Assembly (NCBI GenBank): GCA_020632695.1
Contig: JACKFB010000004.1
Location: 1 to 64,000 of the forward strand
Length of the DNA: 64,000 nt
From: Deltaproteobacteria bacterium
GTDB taxonomy: Bacteria; Myxococcota_A; UBA9042; PHBI01; JACKFB01
Direction: 5' to 3'
In this document: positions 49,659 to 60,180 of the stretch, piece by piece
How positions within the stretch are numbered: position 1 is the first letter of the stretch
How the letters are laid out: each line of letters begins with the position of its first letter
Program-made: the position numbers and the translations under genes
Notes under the pieces: model-generated
What the model was told of the DNA's origin: nothing
The model's database searches: none
Seen by the model: the letters and a program-made list of their open reading frames with translations, nothing else

Positions 49659-51610
49659 AGGGTCAGGCTCCGGTGCCAGGTCAGCCACTCGACCATCGAG
49701 ACGCCGAGCGCGATGAGCAGCAGCGCACGCCACACGGTGCCGGGCCAGGGCGGGCTGGCCGGAGTCCACGGCGCGGGCGGGCTCCAGGCCGGCAGCTCGG
49801 CCCGCGGCGTGATGACGCTCTCGGCCGGGTCCATCAGGTTCAGCGCCACCCGCAGGGGCTCTTCGGCGCCGGGGGTGCTCAGCTCGTAGATGCCGGCGCG
49901 GTCGGCGCGCAGGGCGATGCGGTCGGCCAGGCGCCGCGCCTCGACCGGGCCAGCCTCGGGGGGCCCCGAGACCGTGAGCGGCCCCTCGGGCAGGGTCGCC
50001 GGCAGGCTCACCGTGCGCCCGGCGTGGTGGGTGGGCACCAGCCCGTCGGGTTGGGGCTGGAACCAGTTGAGCGCGTTCACGACCAGCAGCGGGAAGGCGT
50101 AGTTCACCGGCAGCAGGCTGCGGGTCAGGTCGAAGGGCAGCACAACGAAGCTGCGGCCGCTCTCTGGGGCGTCGCGCACGAAGAGCAGGGGCGTGCCGTC
50201 CTCGGCGCTGGCGACCGTCGTGTCGCCGTCGCGGCGCTCGAAGCGGCTGGCCGAAGGGATGCCGAGATCGGCCAGCACCAGGCCGCGGGCCAGCGGGTGG
50301 TCCTGGGCCACGTGGGCGACGGTGGGCTCCTCGACCGAGCCGGTGATGCGGAAGTCGTCGCCGGGCGCGGGGTCCAGCATGAGGTAGCGGCCCGGCCTGG
50401 AGATGTCGACGTCGGCGCGATCGACGATGGTCACGTCGTAGCCCTCGGGCCCGCGGTAGTCGGCGGGCGCGATGGCCTCGAAGTCGACGTTCTCGCGCAC
50501 CAGCAGGCTGGCCTGGACGAAGAGGTTGCCCTCGCTGACCAGCTGCACGCGGAGCCTGCGCCGAGGCGGGACCAGCGCGAGCGCCACGTCGTCGCGGGCC
50601 AGCGGGTCGGCGGTGTCCTCGGCCGGGTCGATGACCACCCGGGCGGCCAGGCGGCTGCCCTCGAACTCGAGGTCGCCAAGCACGTCGCGCGCCACGCCCC
50701 GGGCGGGGAGCGTCAGGGCCACCGAGGCCACGATGCGCGCGTCGTCGATGAAGTCGGCGGGGCTTCGGCCCTCCTCGTTGGCGTAGAGGTAGAGCGTGGC
50801 GCGCAGCGGGCGCGGGCCCGTGTTGCGCACGGCGTAGAAGAGCGCGTAGGTGAGGCTGTCATCGAGGTAGGGCCGCACGTTGAGCGCCTCGATGCCCACG
50901 TTGGCGCCCGGCTCGCCGACCTGCTCGACCGAGAGCCCGACGGCCTCGGCCAGCGCGGCGGACGGGGGCTCCCAGGCGGCGTCGCTGACCAGCACGGTCT
51001 CGGCGCCGGCGCGGCCGCGCAGCACGTCGCGGGCCAGCTCCAGCGCGTGGGGGATGTCGGTGGCCGTGTCGCGCGCGCCGGCGGCCAGCCAGGACGCGAC
51101 GGCGGCGTGGGCCTGGGCGCGGTCGCTGGTCCACAGGGTCAGCGGGCGCAGGTCGGTGTCGACGGCGGCCACCATCACGCGGTGCGCAGGGTTCGCGCCG
51201 AGGGCGTCGATGACCGCGTTGGCCTTGGCGGCGCCGCGCTCCATGCGGGTGCGGCCGCGCTCGAAGGTGGCCATGGAGGCCGAGCTGTCCAGCAGCAGGA
51301 GCGTGTGGCGCTCGGGCGGCGGCGGGGCCGGCTCGAAGCCGCAGCCCTGGCCCGCCGACAGGCGCGGGTCGCCCATGGCCAGCACGATGAGCGCCAGGAT
51401 GGTGAGCTGGACGAGCAGGCTGAGCAGGCGGCGCAGGCGGCGGAACAGCGCCGAGGACTGGCGCTCCTCGACCAGCCGCGCCCACAAAGGCGCGAAGGGC
51501 ACCTCGACCCGGCGCCGCCGCAGCTTCAGCACGTAGAGCAGCACCATCGCGCCGCCCAGCGCTCCAAAGAGCGTCAGCATCTCGCCGATGCTCATGAGGG
51601 CGAAGCTCAT
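49655..51610 (-). CDS. BatA-like VWA membrane protein
   Basis: 651 residues from ATG 51610, overlapping the DUF58 stop. The N-terminal 'aerotolerance regulator' (BatA) segment is GALGGAMVLLYVLKLRRRRV, then EVPFAPLW, followed by a second helix (LLSLLVQLTILALIVLAM). The VWA domain has LLLDSSASMATF (MIDAS, about residue 98) and VLVSDAAWEP. Beta-rich domains follow, with a final membrane helix (ALLLIALGVSMVEWL). BatA-type proteins work with MoxR ATPases and DUF58 proteins. The operon is widespread; a chaperone-like or envelope-maintenance role is the usual guess. Confidence 0.85.
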   Translation of the reverse strand: MSFALMSIGEMLTLFGALGGAMVLLYVLKLRRRRVEVPFAPLWARLVEERQSSALFRRLRRLLSLLVQLTILALIVLAMGDPRLSAGQGCGFEPAPPPPERHTLLLLDSSASMATFERGRTRMERGAAKANAVIDALGANPAHRVMVAAVDTDLRPLTLWTSDRAQAHAAVASWLAAGARDTATDIPHALELARDVLRGRAGAETVLVSDAAWEPPSAALAEAVGLSVEQVGEPGANVGIEALNVRPYLDDSLTYALFYAVRNTGPRPLRATLYLYANEEGRSPADFIDDARIVASVALTLPARGVARDVLGDLEFEGSRLAARVVIDPAEDTADPLARDDVALALVPPRRRLRVQLVSEGNLFVQASLLVRENVDFEAIAPADYRGPEGYDVTIVDRADVDISRPGRYLMLDPAPGDDFRITGSVEEPTVAHVAQDHPLARGLVLADLGIPSASRFERRDGDTTVASAEDGTPLLFVRDAPESGRSFVVLPFDLTRSLLPVNYAFPLLVVNALNWFQPQPDGLVPTHHAGRTVSLPATLPEGPLTVSGPPEAGPVEARRLADRIALRADRAGIYELSTPGAEEPLRVALNLMDPAESVITPRAELPAWSPPAPWTPASPPWPGTVWRALLLIALGVSMVEWLTWHRSLTL

Positions 51611-52533
51611 CGCAGAAAGCCCCCGCTGCGGAAGAGCCCGAGCACGAGCTGGTCGAAGGGGGTCTGCACCGGGGCCTCGAAGTAGCCGACGTGGCGCTCG
51701 GTGCAGAAGCGCTCGACGCCGCCCCGCCACTCGGCGTGGGCGCGGCGGTAGCGCTCGAGCAGGCGCGGCGTCACCGTGACCTCGCGCACGGCGCCCGTCT
51801 CGCAGTCGACGAGCTGCAGGTCGCCTCGCAGATCGGGCTCCAGCTCGCGCCGGTCGGTCAGGTGCAGCACCAGCGGTTCGAACTTGTGGTAGCGCAGCAC
51901 GTTGAGGCCGCCCTCGAAGCCGTCCTGGGCGTAGAGGTCGCTCAAGACCACCGCCAGGCCCCGGCGCTTGGACTGGTGCACGAAGGTCTCCAGCGCCCGG
52001 CCCATCGCGGTGGGGCCGCCCGGTTCGATCGCGCGGAGGAAGTCGAACACCTTGAAGATCTGGCCCTTGCCCCGCACCGGAAAGAGGCGCGGGCCCAGCG
52101 CGTCGGAGAAGCTGACGATGCTGACCCGGTCGAGGCCCGACAGCGTGATGAAGGCCAGGGCCGCGGCCAGGCGCAGGGCCTGGTCCAGCTTCTGGCGGTC
52201 ACCGACGGCCATGGACGCCGAGGCGTCGATGAGCAGCGTGACGGTGAGGTCCTCCTCCTCCTCGTAGAGGCGGAGCAGCAGCTTGCCCAGGCGCTGGTAG
52301 ACGTTCCAGTCCACGTGGCGGAAGTCGTCGCCGGGCGAGTAGCGCCGGTAGTCGGCGAACTCGAGGCCCGCGCCCAGCTTCTTCGAGCGGCGCTCGCCTC
52401 GCGCCGAGCCGGCGAAGGCGCGCTTGGCGACGATCTCCAGGTACTCGAGGCGCGCCATGAACGCCTCGTCGAAGAGCGGGTCGCCGGCCCCGCGGGAGCC
52501 GCTCTGACCACGGCGTTCGCCGAGCAGCGCCAC
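51607..52533 (-). CDS. DUF58 family protein
   Basis: 308 residues, GTG 52533, two bases after the MoxR stop. The DUF58 hallmark GLEFADYRRYSPGDDFRHVD-W is near residue 60, followed by a VWA-like fold with LLIDASASMAVGD near 102. There is no membrane helix; the N terminus begins directly with the soluble domain. DUF58 proteins are partners of MoxR AAA+ ATPases. Its stop overlaps the start of the BatA-like gene, so the two are co-translated. Biochemical role unknown. Confidence 0.9.
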   Translation of the reverse strand: MALLGERRGQSGSRGAGDPLFDEAFMARLEYLEIVAKRAFAGSARGERRSKKLGAGLEFADYRRYSPGDDFRHVDWNVYQRLGKLLLRLYEEEEDLTVTLLIDASASMAVGDRQKLDQALRLAAALAFITLSGLDRVSIVSFSDALGPRLFPVRGKGQIFKVFDFLRAIEPGGPTAMGRALETFVHQSKRRGLAVVLSDLYAQDGFEGGLNVLRYHKFEPLVLHLTDRRELEPDLRGDLQLVDCETGAVREVTVTPRLLERYRRAHAEWRGGVERFCTERHVGYFEAPVQTPFDQLVLGLFRSGGFLR

Positions 52534-52535
52534 GC

Positions 52536-53528
<993 letters not shown>

Positions 53529-53548
53529 GCTCGATGCCTCCGGTGCCC

Positions 53549-55549
53549 TCAGCGAGGGCGGATCAGGTCGAAGTAGCGTCGCACGTAGCGCCGCTGTCCG
53601 GCGGGGATCTCCTGGCGCTCCAGCGCCTGCTCCACCACCTGGCTGTAGTCCTGGTGCACGGCCCGCCAGGACTGCGTCGCGAAGCCGCGGCTGGCCGCCG
53701 AGCGGATGACCCGGCTCTGCGACGGGCCGGCGCCCTCGCTGCCCCGCACCTGGTCCTCGACGCCCGCGGCCTGCTGCTCGGTCCGCTCGCCCAGCACCCT
53801 GGGGTCGTGCCCCTCGCCGATCCCGTCGGCGGCCGCGCCCAGCCTGGCCGAGCCGGGACCCTGTCCTGGGACCGGCGGTCCCTGCGCCCCCTGCCCGGGC
53901 CCCCCCTTCACCCCGCCCGCCTTCGAGCGCCCGGGCGACAGCAGCGTCACGTCGTCGCCGCGCCGCGTCTCCGGCTGCTGGCCGTTCTTGCCCTGGCCCT
54001 TCTTGCCCCCGGGCTCGTCGCCGCCCGCCCGGACCAGGAAGCGCTCCCGCTGACCGCCCTCGTCCTGGCCGCCCTCGTCCTGGCCGCCCTCGCCCTGGCC
54101 GTCCTTGCCCTGCCCGTCCTTGCCCTGGCCGACCTGCTGCCCCGCCCTGCGCATCATCTCCTCGAGGTCGATGAGCCTCCCCCGCGCCACCCGCATCTGC
54201 CGCTGCCCCGCGGTCAGCTCGCCCAGGCGCCGCATGATGTCCTCGGCCCGCCGCATCTGCTCCGCGCTCGGCTGCTGATCGGGATCGCCCTGCTGCCGCC
54301 GCGCCAGGTCCTGCGCCGCCCGGTCCAGCTCGCGCTGCAGCCGCTCGAGCTGCCGCCGCGCCTCGCCTGCGCCCTGCTCCTCGCGCCGCAGCCGCTCCAG
54401 CTCGCGCTCCGCCTTCGCCAGCCGGTCCCGGTCCCGCCGCCCGAAGCGGTCCTTGGCCTCCGCCTCCTTCTTCTTCAGCCGGTCGCGCTCCCGCTTCGCC
54501 TTCCGCTCGCGCGCCTGCCGCTCCGACTCGAGCCCCCGGGCCAGCGCGGCCAGGTCCCGCTGCACCGCCCGCGCCTCGCCCCCCGACAGGTCGCCCCGCT
54601 CGGTCTTCTCGCGCAGCTCCCGCATCGCCCGCGCCGCCGCCGCCCACTGCTCGGCCCGCAGCGCCTCCAGGAGCGGGCTGGTCGTCCGATGCGGACGCCG
54701 CACCGCCTCTGCCGCCTCCCGCGCGCGGGAGGCCAGCTCCTGCATGCCCTCGCCCACCTTCTCCGACCACTCGTCGCGCGCCCGCGAGAGCCGCGCGATG
54801 CGGGCGTGGGCCTCCTCCGGCGTGATCCTCCCCTCCTGAAGCGCCCGCACCAGCTCGTTGAGCTCGGCCACCCACGAGCGCACCTCGGGGTCCTCGATGG
54901 CCGCCGCCTGCTCGGCCAGCCGCACCGCCTCCTCGGCCAGCTCGCGGCGGTCCTCGGGCGCCAGGGTCACCCGCTGTCGCGCCGGCGGCCGCGGGAAGTG
55001 CAGCGGCGAGAGCCCGCGCCCTTCGGCGGGCCCCACCGGCACCACCATCAGCCAGGCCCCCACCCCCAGCGCCGCCACCGCCAGCAGCGCCCAGCCTCGG
55101 CGAGGCCACACCAACGGCGCCGCCGCCCGCGGATCGGCCCGGCCCACGTGGGCCTCGGCGTCGCGGATCGCCGCCTCCTCCATCGGCGTCGGCTCGGGCC
55201 GCGCCCCGAACGCGATCGCGCTGCCCAGCCGATCGTGGAGCCCCGCGGCGCGGTCCAGGCGCTGAGCGGCCTGCAGGTCGCTCACCCGCCGCAAGAGCCC
55301 GCTGAGCACCGCCAGCCCCACCGTCGCGGCCGCCGCCCCCAGCGCCGGTCCCAGCGCTCCTGCCTCCAGGACCCGCAGGCGCACCAGCACCAGCACCACG
55401 AGCGCCACCCCGCCGCCGAGCAGCCCCGCCAGCACCCCACGCTCGATGGCGCTCCGGGCGCGGGTCCGCCAGCGCACGCGGCGGCACAGCGAGAGCAGGG
55501 GGCCGGACGGTCGATGCATGGAACCCAGGGCGCTCTCCCGTGAACTCAT
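53549..55549 (-). CDS. DUF4175-like membrane-anchored coiled-coil protein
   Basis: 666 residues (ATG 55549; ATG 55519 possible). Two hydrophobic helices near residues 40-90 and one near 150-170 precede a long charged region. Residues about 200-470 are Arg/Glu/Lys-rich and strongly coiled-coil (RQARERKAKRERDRLKKKEA, EQMRRAEDIMRRLGEL). Residues about 485-530 are Gly/Gln/Lys low-complexity (GQGKDGQGKDGQGE) and a short conserved tail ends YVRRYFDLIRPR. DUF4175 proteins sit upstream of MoxR/DUF58/BatA genes, which matches this position. It is 20 bases before MoxR. The role is probably structural; the family call rests on layout and context. Confidence 0.7.
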   Translation of the reverse strand: MSSRESALGSMHRPSGPLLSLCRRVRWRTRARSAIERGVLAGLLGGGVALVVLVLVRLRVLEAGALGPALGAAAATVGLAVLSGLLRRVSDLQAAQRLDRAAGLHDRLGSAIAFGARPEPTPMEEAAIRDAEAHVGRADPRAAAPLVWPRRGWALLAVAALGVGAWLMVVPVGPAEGRGLSPLHFPRPPARQRVTLAPEDRRELAEEAVRLAEQAAAIEDPEVRSWVAELNELVRALQEGRITPEEAHARIARLSRARDEWSEKVGEGMQELASRAREAAEAVRRPHRTTSPLLEALRAEQWAAAARAMRELREKTERGDLSGGEARAVQRDLAALARGLESERQARERKAKRERDRLKKKEAEAKDRFGRRDRDRLAKAERELERLRREEQGAGEARRQLERLQRELDRAAQDLARRQQGDPDQQPSAEQMRRAEDIMRRLGELTAGQRQMRVARGRLIDLEEMMRRAGQQVGQGKDGQGKDGQGEGGQDEGGQDEGGQRERFLVRAGGDEPGGKKGQGKNGQQPETRRGDDVTLLSPGRSKAGGVKGGPGQGAQGPPVPGQGPGSARLGAAADGIGEGHDPRVLGERTEQQAAGVEDQVRGSEGAGPSQSRVIRSAASRGFATQSWRAVHQDYSQVVEQALERQEIPAGQRRYVRRYFDLIRPR

Positions 55550-55673
55550 GGGCTGCGGCCCCTCTGTGATGATACGGAGGCCGGCACGTGATGGCGAAAA
55601 CGGGCACCGCCGGCGCGGAATTTCCGGGCCTCGGCCGCGCCACCGGGCCGGGGCGGCCGGGGATCGCCTCCCG

Positions 55674-58010
55674 CTACCGCCCGGGCGGCCCCAGCGGCAG
55701 CTCCAGCATGGTCTCGCCGCCGTAGAGCCAATGATAGCGGGCCAGCGAGCGCGTCACCCGCTTGGCGTAGCCGCGGGCCTCCCGGTAGGGGATGCGCTCG
55801 ACGAACTCGTCCAGGTCCACCTCGCCGAAGAGCCGCCGCCACTTCGCCACCGCGCCGCCGCCGGCGTTGTAGCCCGCGCTGGCCAGGCTCACGATGGGGT
55901 GCCGCGCCAGGAGCGACGCCAGGTACTTGGTCCCGAGCTCGATGGCGACCTCGGGCTTCTGCAGGTTCTCGCGGGTGGGCTCGATGTCGGTCCCGCGCGC
56001 CAGCATCCTCGCCGTGGGCAGGATGATCTGCATCAGCCCGATCGCGTTGGCCCAGCTCTCGATGCGCGGGTTGAAGCCCGACTCCTCGCGCATGATCGAC
56101 CACACCCAGTGCGGGTCGATGCCGCGCGCCGAGGCCCAGCGGTCCACCAGCGGCGCGAAGGGGCGCGGGTGGGCCAGCTCCCACAGCGCGCGCATCGGCC
56201 CCACCGGCCACAGCGCGCCGAAGCGCGGCTCCTCGGCGCGCGAGAGCCGGGTCGCCTGCTCCCAGGCGCCGGCGAGCTGGTAGATCACCACCCGGGTCCA
56301 GGTCCAGGCCAGGCGGTCGGCCGGCGGCGGCGCGGCGGTGGCGGCGATCTCGCGGCGGGCGCTGGACTGGAGGCCCATGCGCGCCAGGGCCACGCCGGCC
56401 AGGAAGTGCCGGTCGGCCAGCAGCGAGGCGGGCAGGGCCGCCAGCGGGTCGGGCGGGGGCCGGCTCGCGGCGATGGCGGCGTGCAGCGCCGAGGACGCGG
56501 CCTCGGGGTCCCGCGCGCGCAGCCGGCCGTAGGCGAGGACCGCGTACCAGCTCAGCGGATACTCGGCCAGCACGCGCCCGTAGCCGGCCTCGGCGTCGCC
56601 GACCTTGCCGAGGCGGTCCAGCGCGCGGGCTCGCCAGTAGAGCGTGCGCCCCTCGGCGCGGTAGCTGCTCTCGCGCGGCACCAGCTTCAGCACCCGGTCG
56701 GCCATGGCCAGGACGTACTTCCAGCGGTGGGCCTCCACGTGCGGCCACAACAGCGCCCAGGCCGCCTCGTCCACCATGTCGCCGTCGGGCCAGCGGGTGA
56801 GCAGCTCCAGCAGCCGCTCGTCGGCCACCTTGTCCTCCCCGGTCTCGCGGTAGCTCTGGGCGATCATGAGCTGGACGTCGTCGACGGTGGAGCGCTCGGG
56901 GAAGGTCGCGATGTGGCGCTGGAAGAGCTTGCGCGCGGTGGTCCGGTCGCCCGCGGCCAGGCGGTTGCGACCGCCGGCGAAGGTCGCGTCGGCCAGGGGC
57001 TCGCCCTTGCAGCTCAGCGCCAGCTTGAAGTACGGCCACGCCTTCGACGCCTGCTTCTTCTTCTCCCAGGTGCGGGCGAGCAGGGTCAGCGCCTCGCAGG
57101 CGACGGGGCTCTGCGGCGGCGCCAGCGACAGGGTGCGGGTGAGCGCCTCGATGGCCCGGTCGTGGGCCTGGGCGCCGGCGTAGAAGCGGGCGATGCGGAG
57201 CTGCTGGGTCGCGTCGAAGTCCGGTTCGGAGCCGAGGGCGGTCATGGCCATGCGGCCCTCGGGCTTGGAGGGGAAGCGGCTGGCCAGCTCGCGGCGCGCG
57301 TCGTCGACCCGGTCGGAGCTCCCCCGCAGCTCGATGAGCGCGAGCCAGAGCCCCGGGCGCTCGTCCGGGTCGGCGGCGACCGCGGCCTCGGCGGCCTCGA
57401 GCGCCTCGGGCTTCCGGTCGGCCGCGACCAGGGCCTCGACGCGCAGCTCGGCGGTGCGCGCGGCCAGGGTGGTGTCCTCGGGCATCGCGTCGAGCACGCG
57501 CAGCGCCTCGGCCGGGCGCCCGGCGTGCAGGTGGGCGCTGGCGGCGTAGAAGAGCGCGTAGTCCCGCAGCGCCGGCCACCGGGTGGCCATCTCCTCGAGG
57601 CCGGCGGCGGTGGGGTCGAAGACGCCGCCGTCGTGCCGCGCCAGCAGCGCGACGAAGCGGGCGGCGCGGCCCCGGGGGGTGTCGGGCTCGGCGTCGGCGA
57701 GGGCCTCCAGCGCGCGGGCGGCGGGGTGATTGCGGCCGGCCTCGAAGTCGTCGACGGCGGCGCGCAGCTCGGGCTCGGTGAAGTAGGGGGTGAGGTCGGC
57801 GACGGTCTCGAGCCGCTCCGTCAGAGGGGCTGCCGGGGCTGCGGGCGCGGGGGCGGCGGGCGGCTCCGGCGGCGGGGCGGGGGCGGCGGCCACCACGGGA
57901 GGGGGCGGCGGCGCGGCGACGGGGCCCGCGGCGGGGCGCGACGCCTCGCACGCGGCGAAGGTGGTGATCAGCAGGGCCAGTAGTGGAATGGCGTGCATGC
58001 GCGGCAGCAT
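55674..58010 (-). CDS. Lytic transglycosylase lipoprotein (SLT domain, TPR-like)
   Basis: 778 residues from ATG 58010 (ATG 57998 also possible). The lipoprotein signal ends at ITTFAAC, followed by a long Pro/Ala linker. Residues about 65-600 are helical TPR-like repeats like the superhelical part of Slt70. The SLT catalytic domain starts with WVWSIMREESGFNP (catalytic Glu near residue 643), then ANAIGLMQIILPTA and SAGYNAGGGAV, the usual goose-type lysozyme motifs. It cleaves peptidoglycan glycan strands to anhydro-muropeptides in the periplasm. It is 124 bases upstream of the DUF4175-like gene and divergent from the acyl-CoA dehydrogenase gene. Confidence 0.9.
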   Translation of the reverse strand: MLPRMHAIPLLALLITTFAACEASRPAAGPVAAPPPPPVVAAAPAPPPEPPAAPAPAAPAAPLTERLETVADLTPYFTEPELRAAVDDFEAGRNHPAARALEALADAEPDTPRGRAARFVALLARHDGGVFDPTAAGLEEMATRWPALRDYALFYAASAHLHAGRPAEALRVLDAMPEDTTLAARTAELRVEALVAADRKPEALEAAEAAVAADPDERPGLWLALIELRGSSDRVDDARRELASRFPSKPEGRMAMTALGSEPDFDATQQLRIARFYAGAQAHDRAIEALTRTLSLAPPQSPVACEALTLLARTWEKKKQASKAWPYFKLALSCKGEPLADATFAGGRNRLAAGDRTTARKLFQRHIATFPERSTVDDVQLMIAQSYRETGEDKVADERLLELLTRWPDGDMVDEAAWALLWPHVEAHRWKYVLAMADRVLKLVPRESSYRAEGRTLYWRARALDRLGKVGDAEAGYGRVLAEYPLSWYAVLAYGRLRARDPEAASSALHAAIAASRPPPDPLAALPASLLADRHFLAGVALARMGLQSSARREIAATAAPPPADRLAWTWTRVVIYQLAGAWEQATRLSRAEEPRFGALWPVGPMRALWELAHPRPFAPLVDRWASARGIDPHWVWSIMREESGFNPRIESWANAIGLMQIILPTARMLARGTDIEPTRENLQKPEVAIELGTKYLASLLARHPIVSLASAGYNAGGGAVAKWRRLFGEVDLDEFVERIPYREARGYAKRVTRSLARYHWLYGGETMLELPLGPPGR

Positions 58011-58134
58011 AGGATGGAGGTCCGGTGGCGTCGAACAAGGGGCGCGGCGCACCTGCGGGGCCGCCTCGAGGCCCGCAACGGGCGCCGCGAGGCGCGGATT
58101 CCGGGGAGCCGGAGCGCCCGGGCTGAGGTCGTCC

Positions 58135-58162
58135 TTGCGCGTCGGCGACGGGGGGCCATAGT
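58135..58162 (+). promoter_or_regulatory. Possible promoter of acyl-CoA dehydrogenase gene
   Basis: TTGCGC (58135-58140), a 16-base spacer and CATAGT (58157-58162), about 35 bases before ATG 58197. The match is partial, in a 186-base divergent region shared with the lytic transglycosylase gene. Confidence 0.3.
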
Positions 58163-58196
58163 CTGCCGGCCGGATCCGAGCCCCGAGGGACATGAC

Positions 58197-59372
58197 ATGG
58201 CCGATCTCTTCGATCCCAGCGACGAGCACCGCGCGCTGCGCGAGATGGTGCGCAGCTTCGTCCAGCGCGAGGTGGACCCACAAGCCGCCGAGCACGACCG
58301 CGCCGAGCGCTTCAACGCGCCGCTCTTTCGCAAGCTGGGGCCCCTGGGCCTGCTCGGCATCACGGTGGACGAGCGCTTCGGCGGGGCCGGCATGGACGCG
58401 GTGGCGGCGGTCATCGCCCACGAGGAGCTGGCCGCGTCCGATCCGGGCTTCACCCTGGCCTATCTGGCCCACGCGATGCTCTTCGCCAACAACCTGGCCC
58501 GCAACGGCAACGACGAGCAGCGCATGCGCTACCTGCCCGGCGCCTGCTCGGGCGAGCTCATCGGCGGGATGGGCATGAGCGAGCCGGGCGCCGGCACCGA
58601 CGTGCTGGGCATGCGCACCCAGGCGCGGCGCGACGGCGACGCCTATATAATGAATGGCTCGAAGATGTGGATCACCAACGGCGCCATCAGCGACACGGAG
58701 CTGGGCGACGTGTTCCTCATCTACGCCCACACCAGCGGCGGGCCGCGGGGGCTGTCGCTCTTCCTGGTCGAGAAGGGGACGCCGGGCTTCCGCCTGGGGC
58801 AGAAGATCCGCGACAAGCTGGGGATGCGGGCCTCGACGACGGCGGAGCTGGTCTTCGAGGACTGCCGCGTGCCGGCGGACAACCTCGTCGGGCGCGAGGG
58901 CGACGCGGTGCTGCACATGATGCGCAACCTGGAGATGGAGCGCCTCACCCTGGCGGCCATGAGCCTGGGCATCGCGCGGCGCTCGCTGGAGATCATGAAC
59001 CGCTACGCGAACGAGCGGGAGGCCTTCGGGCAGCCGATCAGCGGCTTCGGGCAGATCCAGGCGCACATCGCCAACAGCTACGCCGAGTACATGGCCGGGC
59101 GCAGCTACGTGTACCAGGTGGCCGGGCGCATGGACGTGGAGCGGGCGGGCAACCGGGTGGACTCGGACGGCGTGAAGCTCTACTGCGCGAGGATGGCCAA
59201 GGACGTGGCCGACCGGGCGATCCAGGTGCTGGGCGGCTACGGCTACGTCGGCGAGTACCAGGTGGAGCGGCTGTGGCGCGACGCCAAGCTGCTGGAGATC
59301 GGCGGCGGCACCCTCGAGGCGCACCAGAAGAACATGACCCGGGACCTGTCGAAGGCCGAGCGCATCGGCTGA
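58197..59372 (+). CDS. Acyl-CoA dehydrogenase, isovaleryl-CoA-dehydrogenase-like
   Basis: 391 residues from ATG 58197 with GAGGGA seven bases upstream; the open frame before it is shadow. The FAD-dependent family motifs are IGGMGMSEPGAGTDVLGM, then KMWITNGAI, and GYGYVGEYQVERLWRDAKLL. The usual C-terminal catalytic Glu (EGT) is replaced by Gly (IGGGTLEAHQ), while a Glu sits in EMERLTLAAMSLG, the position used by isovaleryl-CoA dehydrogenases. That suggests a branched-chain substrate such as isovaleryl-CoA. Leucine degradation to isovaleryl-CoA is also used for iso-fatty acids in myxobacteria. It stands alone, without a neighbouring beta-oxidation gene. Confidence 0.85.
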   Translation: MADLFDPSDEHRALREMVRSFVQREVDPQAAEHDRAERFNAPLFRKLGPLGLLGITVDERFGGAGMDAVAAVIAHEELAASDPGFTLAYLAHAMLFANNLARNGNDEQRMRYLPGACSGELIGGMGMSEPGAGTDVLGMRTQARRDGDAYIMNGSKMWITNGAISDTELGDVFLIYAHTSGGPRGLSLFLVEKGTPGFRLGQKIRDKLGMRASTTAELVFEDCRVPADNLVGREGDAVLHMMRNLEMERLTLAAMSLGIARRSLEIMNRYANEREAFGQPISGFGQIQAHIANSYAEYMAGRSYVYQVAGRMDVERAGNRVDSDGVKLYCARMAKDVADRAIQVLGGYGYVGEYQVERLWRDAKLLEIGGGTLEAHQKNMTRDLSKAERIG

Positions 59373-59389
59373 GGCGTCCGGGAGGCGCG

Positions 59390-60175
59390 TCAGGGGGCCG
59401 GCGGCTCGAAGACCACCACCAGCGGGGGGCCGGCGAGGACGGTGGCCGGGGCGCCGAACGCCGCTTCGAGGGTGGGGGCGCGGAGCACCTCGGCCGGCGG
59501 GCCGTCGGCGAGCAGCCTACCCGAGGCGAGCAGCAGCGCCCGATCGGCGATGCGGGCGGCGAAGGTGAGGTCGTGCAGCACGCACACCACCGTGCGGCCG
59601 GCGCGGGCCAGGGCGCGCAGCTCGCCGCCCAGGCGCAGGGCGTGGGCGGGGTCCTGATGGCTGGTGGGCTCGTCCAGCAGCAGGCAAGGCGTGTCCTGGC
59701 ACAGCGCGCGGGCGACCAGGACGCGCTGGCGTTCGCCCGACGACAGCTCGGTGATGGCGCGCTCGGCCAGGGACTCGGCGCCCGCGCGGCGCAGGGCGTC
59801 GCGGGCCAGCGTCAGCTCGGCGGCGCCCTCGAAGCGGCCGCGGCCCAGGTGCGGCGCGCGGGCCATCAGCACCACCTCCAGGGCGGACCAGGCGAAGGGC
59901 AGCTCGGGCTCGCCGCCGCTCAGGGCGACGGTGCGGGCGCGCTCGGCGGGCGCCAGGGCGGAGAGCGCGCGCTCACCGAAGCGTACGTCGCCGCCGGTCG
60001 GGCGAGTCACGCCGGCGAGCAGGCGGACCAGCGTGGACTTGCCGGCGCCGTTGGGGCCCAGCAGGGCGGTGACGGTGCCCGGCTCGAGGGCGAGGCTCAG
60101 CGGGTGCAGCACCGTGCGGGCGCCGTAGCGGTGGGTCAGGTCGTGGCAGGAGAGCGCGGTGATGGGGGGCTCCAA
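59390..60175 (-). CDS. ABC importer ATPase (BtuD/FhuC-like)
   Basis: 261 residues from TTG 60175, five bases after the permease stop. Walker A is LLGPNGAGKSTL, the ABC signature LSSGERQRV and Walker B CLLLDEPTSHQD; the H-loop is VLHDL. It energises the FecCD-type permease encoded just upstream, with the periplasmic/lipoprotein binding protein encoded before that. The substrate class is corrinoid, heme or ferric siderophore. Several B12-type rSAM enzymes in the window make cobalamin an attractive candidate, but distance and generality make this only a suggestion. Confidence 0.9.
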   Translation of the reverse strand: MEPPITALSCHDLTHRYGARTVLHPLSLALEPGTVTALLGPNGAGKSTLVRLLAGVTRPTGGDVRFGERALSALAPAERARTVALSGGEPELPFAWSALEVVLMARAPHLGRGRFEGAAELTLARDALRRAGAESLAERAITELSSGERQRVLVARALCQDTPCLLLDEPTSHQDPAHALRLGGELRALARAGRTVVCVLHDLTFAARIADRALLLASGRLLADGPPAEVLRAPTLEAAFGAPATVLAGPPLVVVFEPPAP

Positions 60176-60180
60176 GACGG

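Noticed and set aside
53529..55643. Long N-terminal extension of MoxR (open to 55643)
   Set aside because: The extension is shadow of the DUF4175-like gene in another frame; MoxR starts naturally at 53528.
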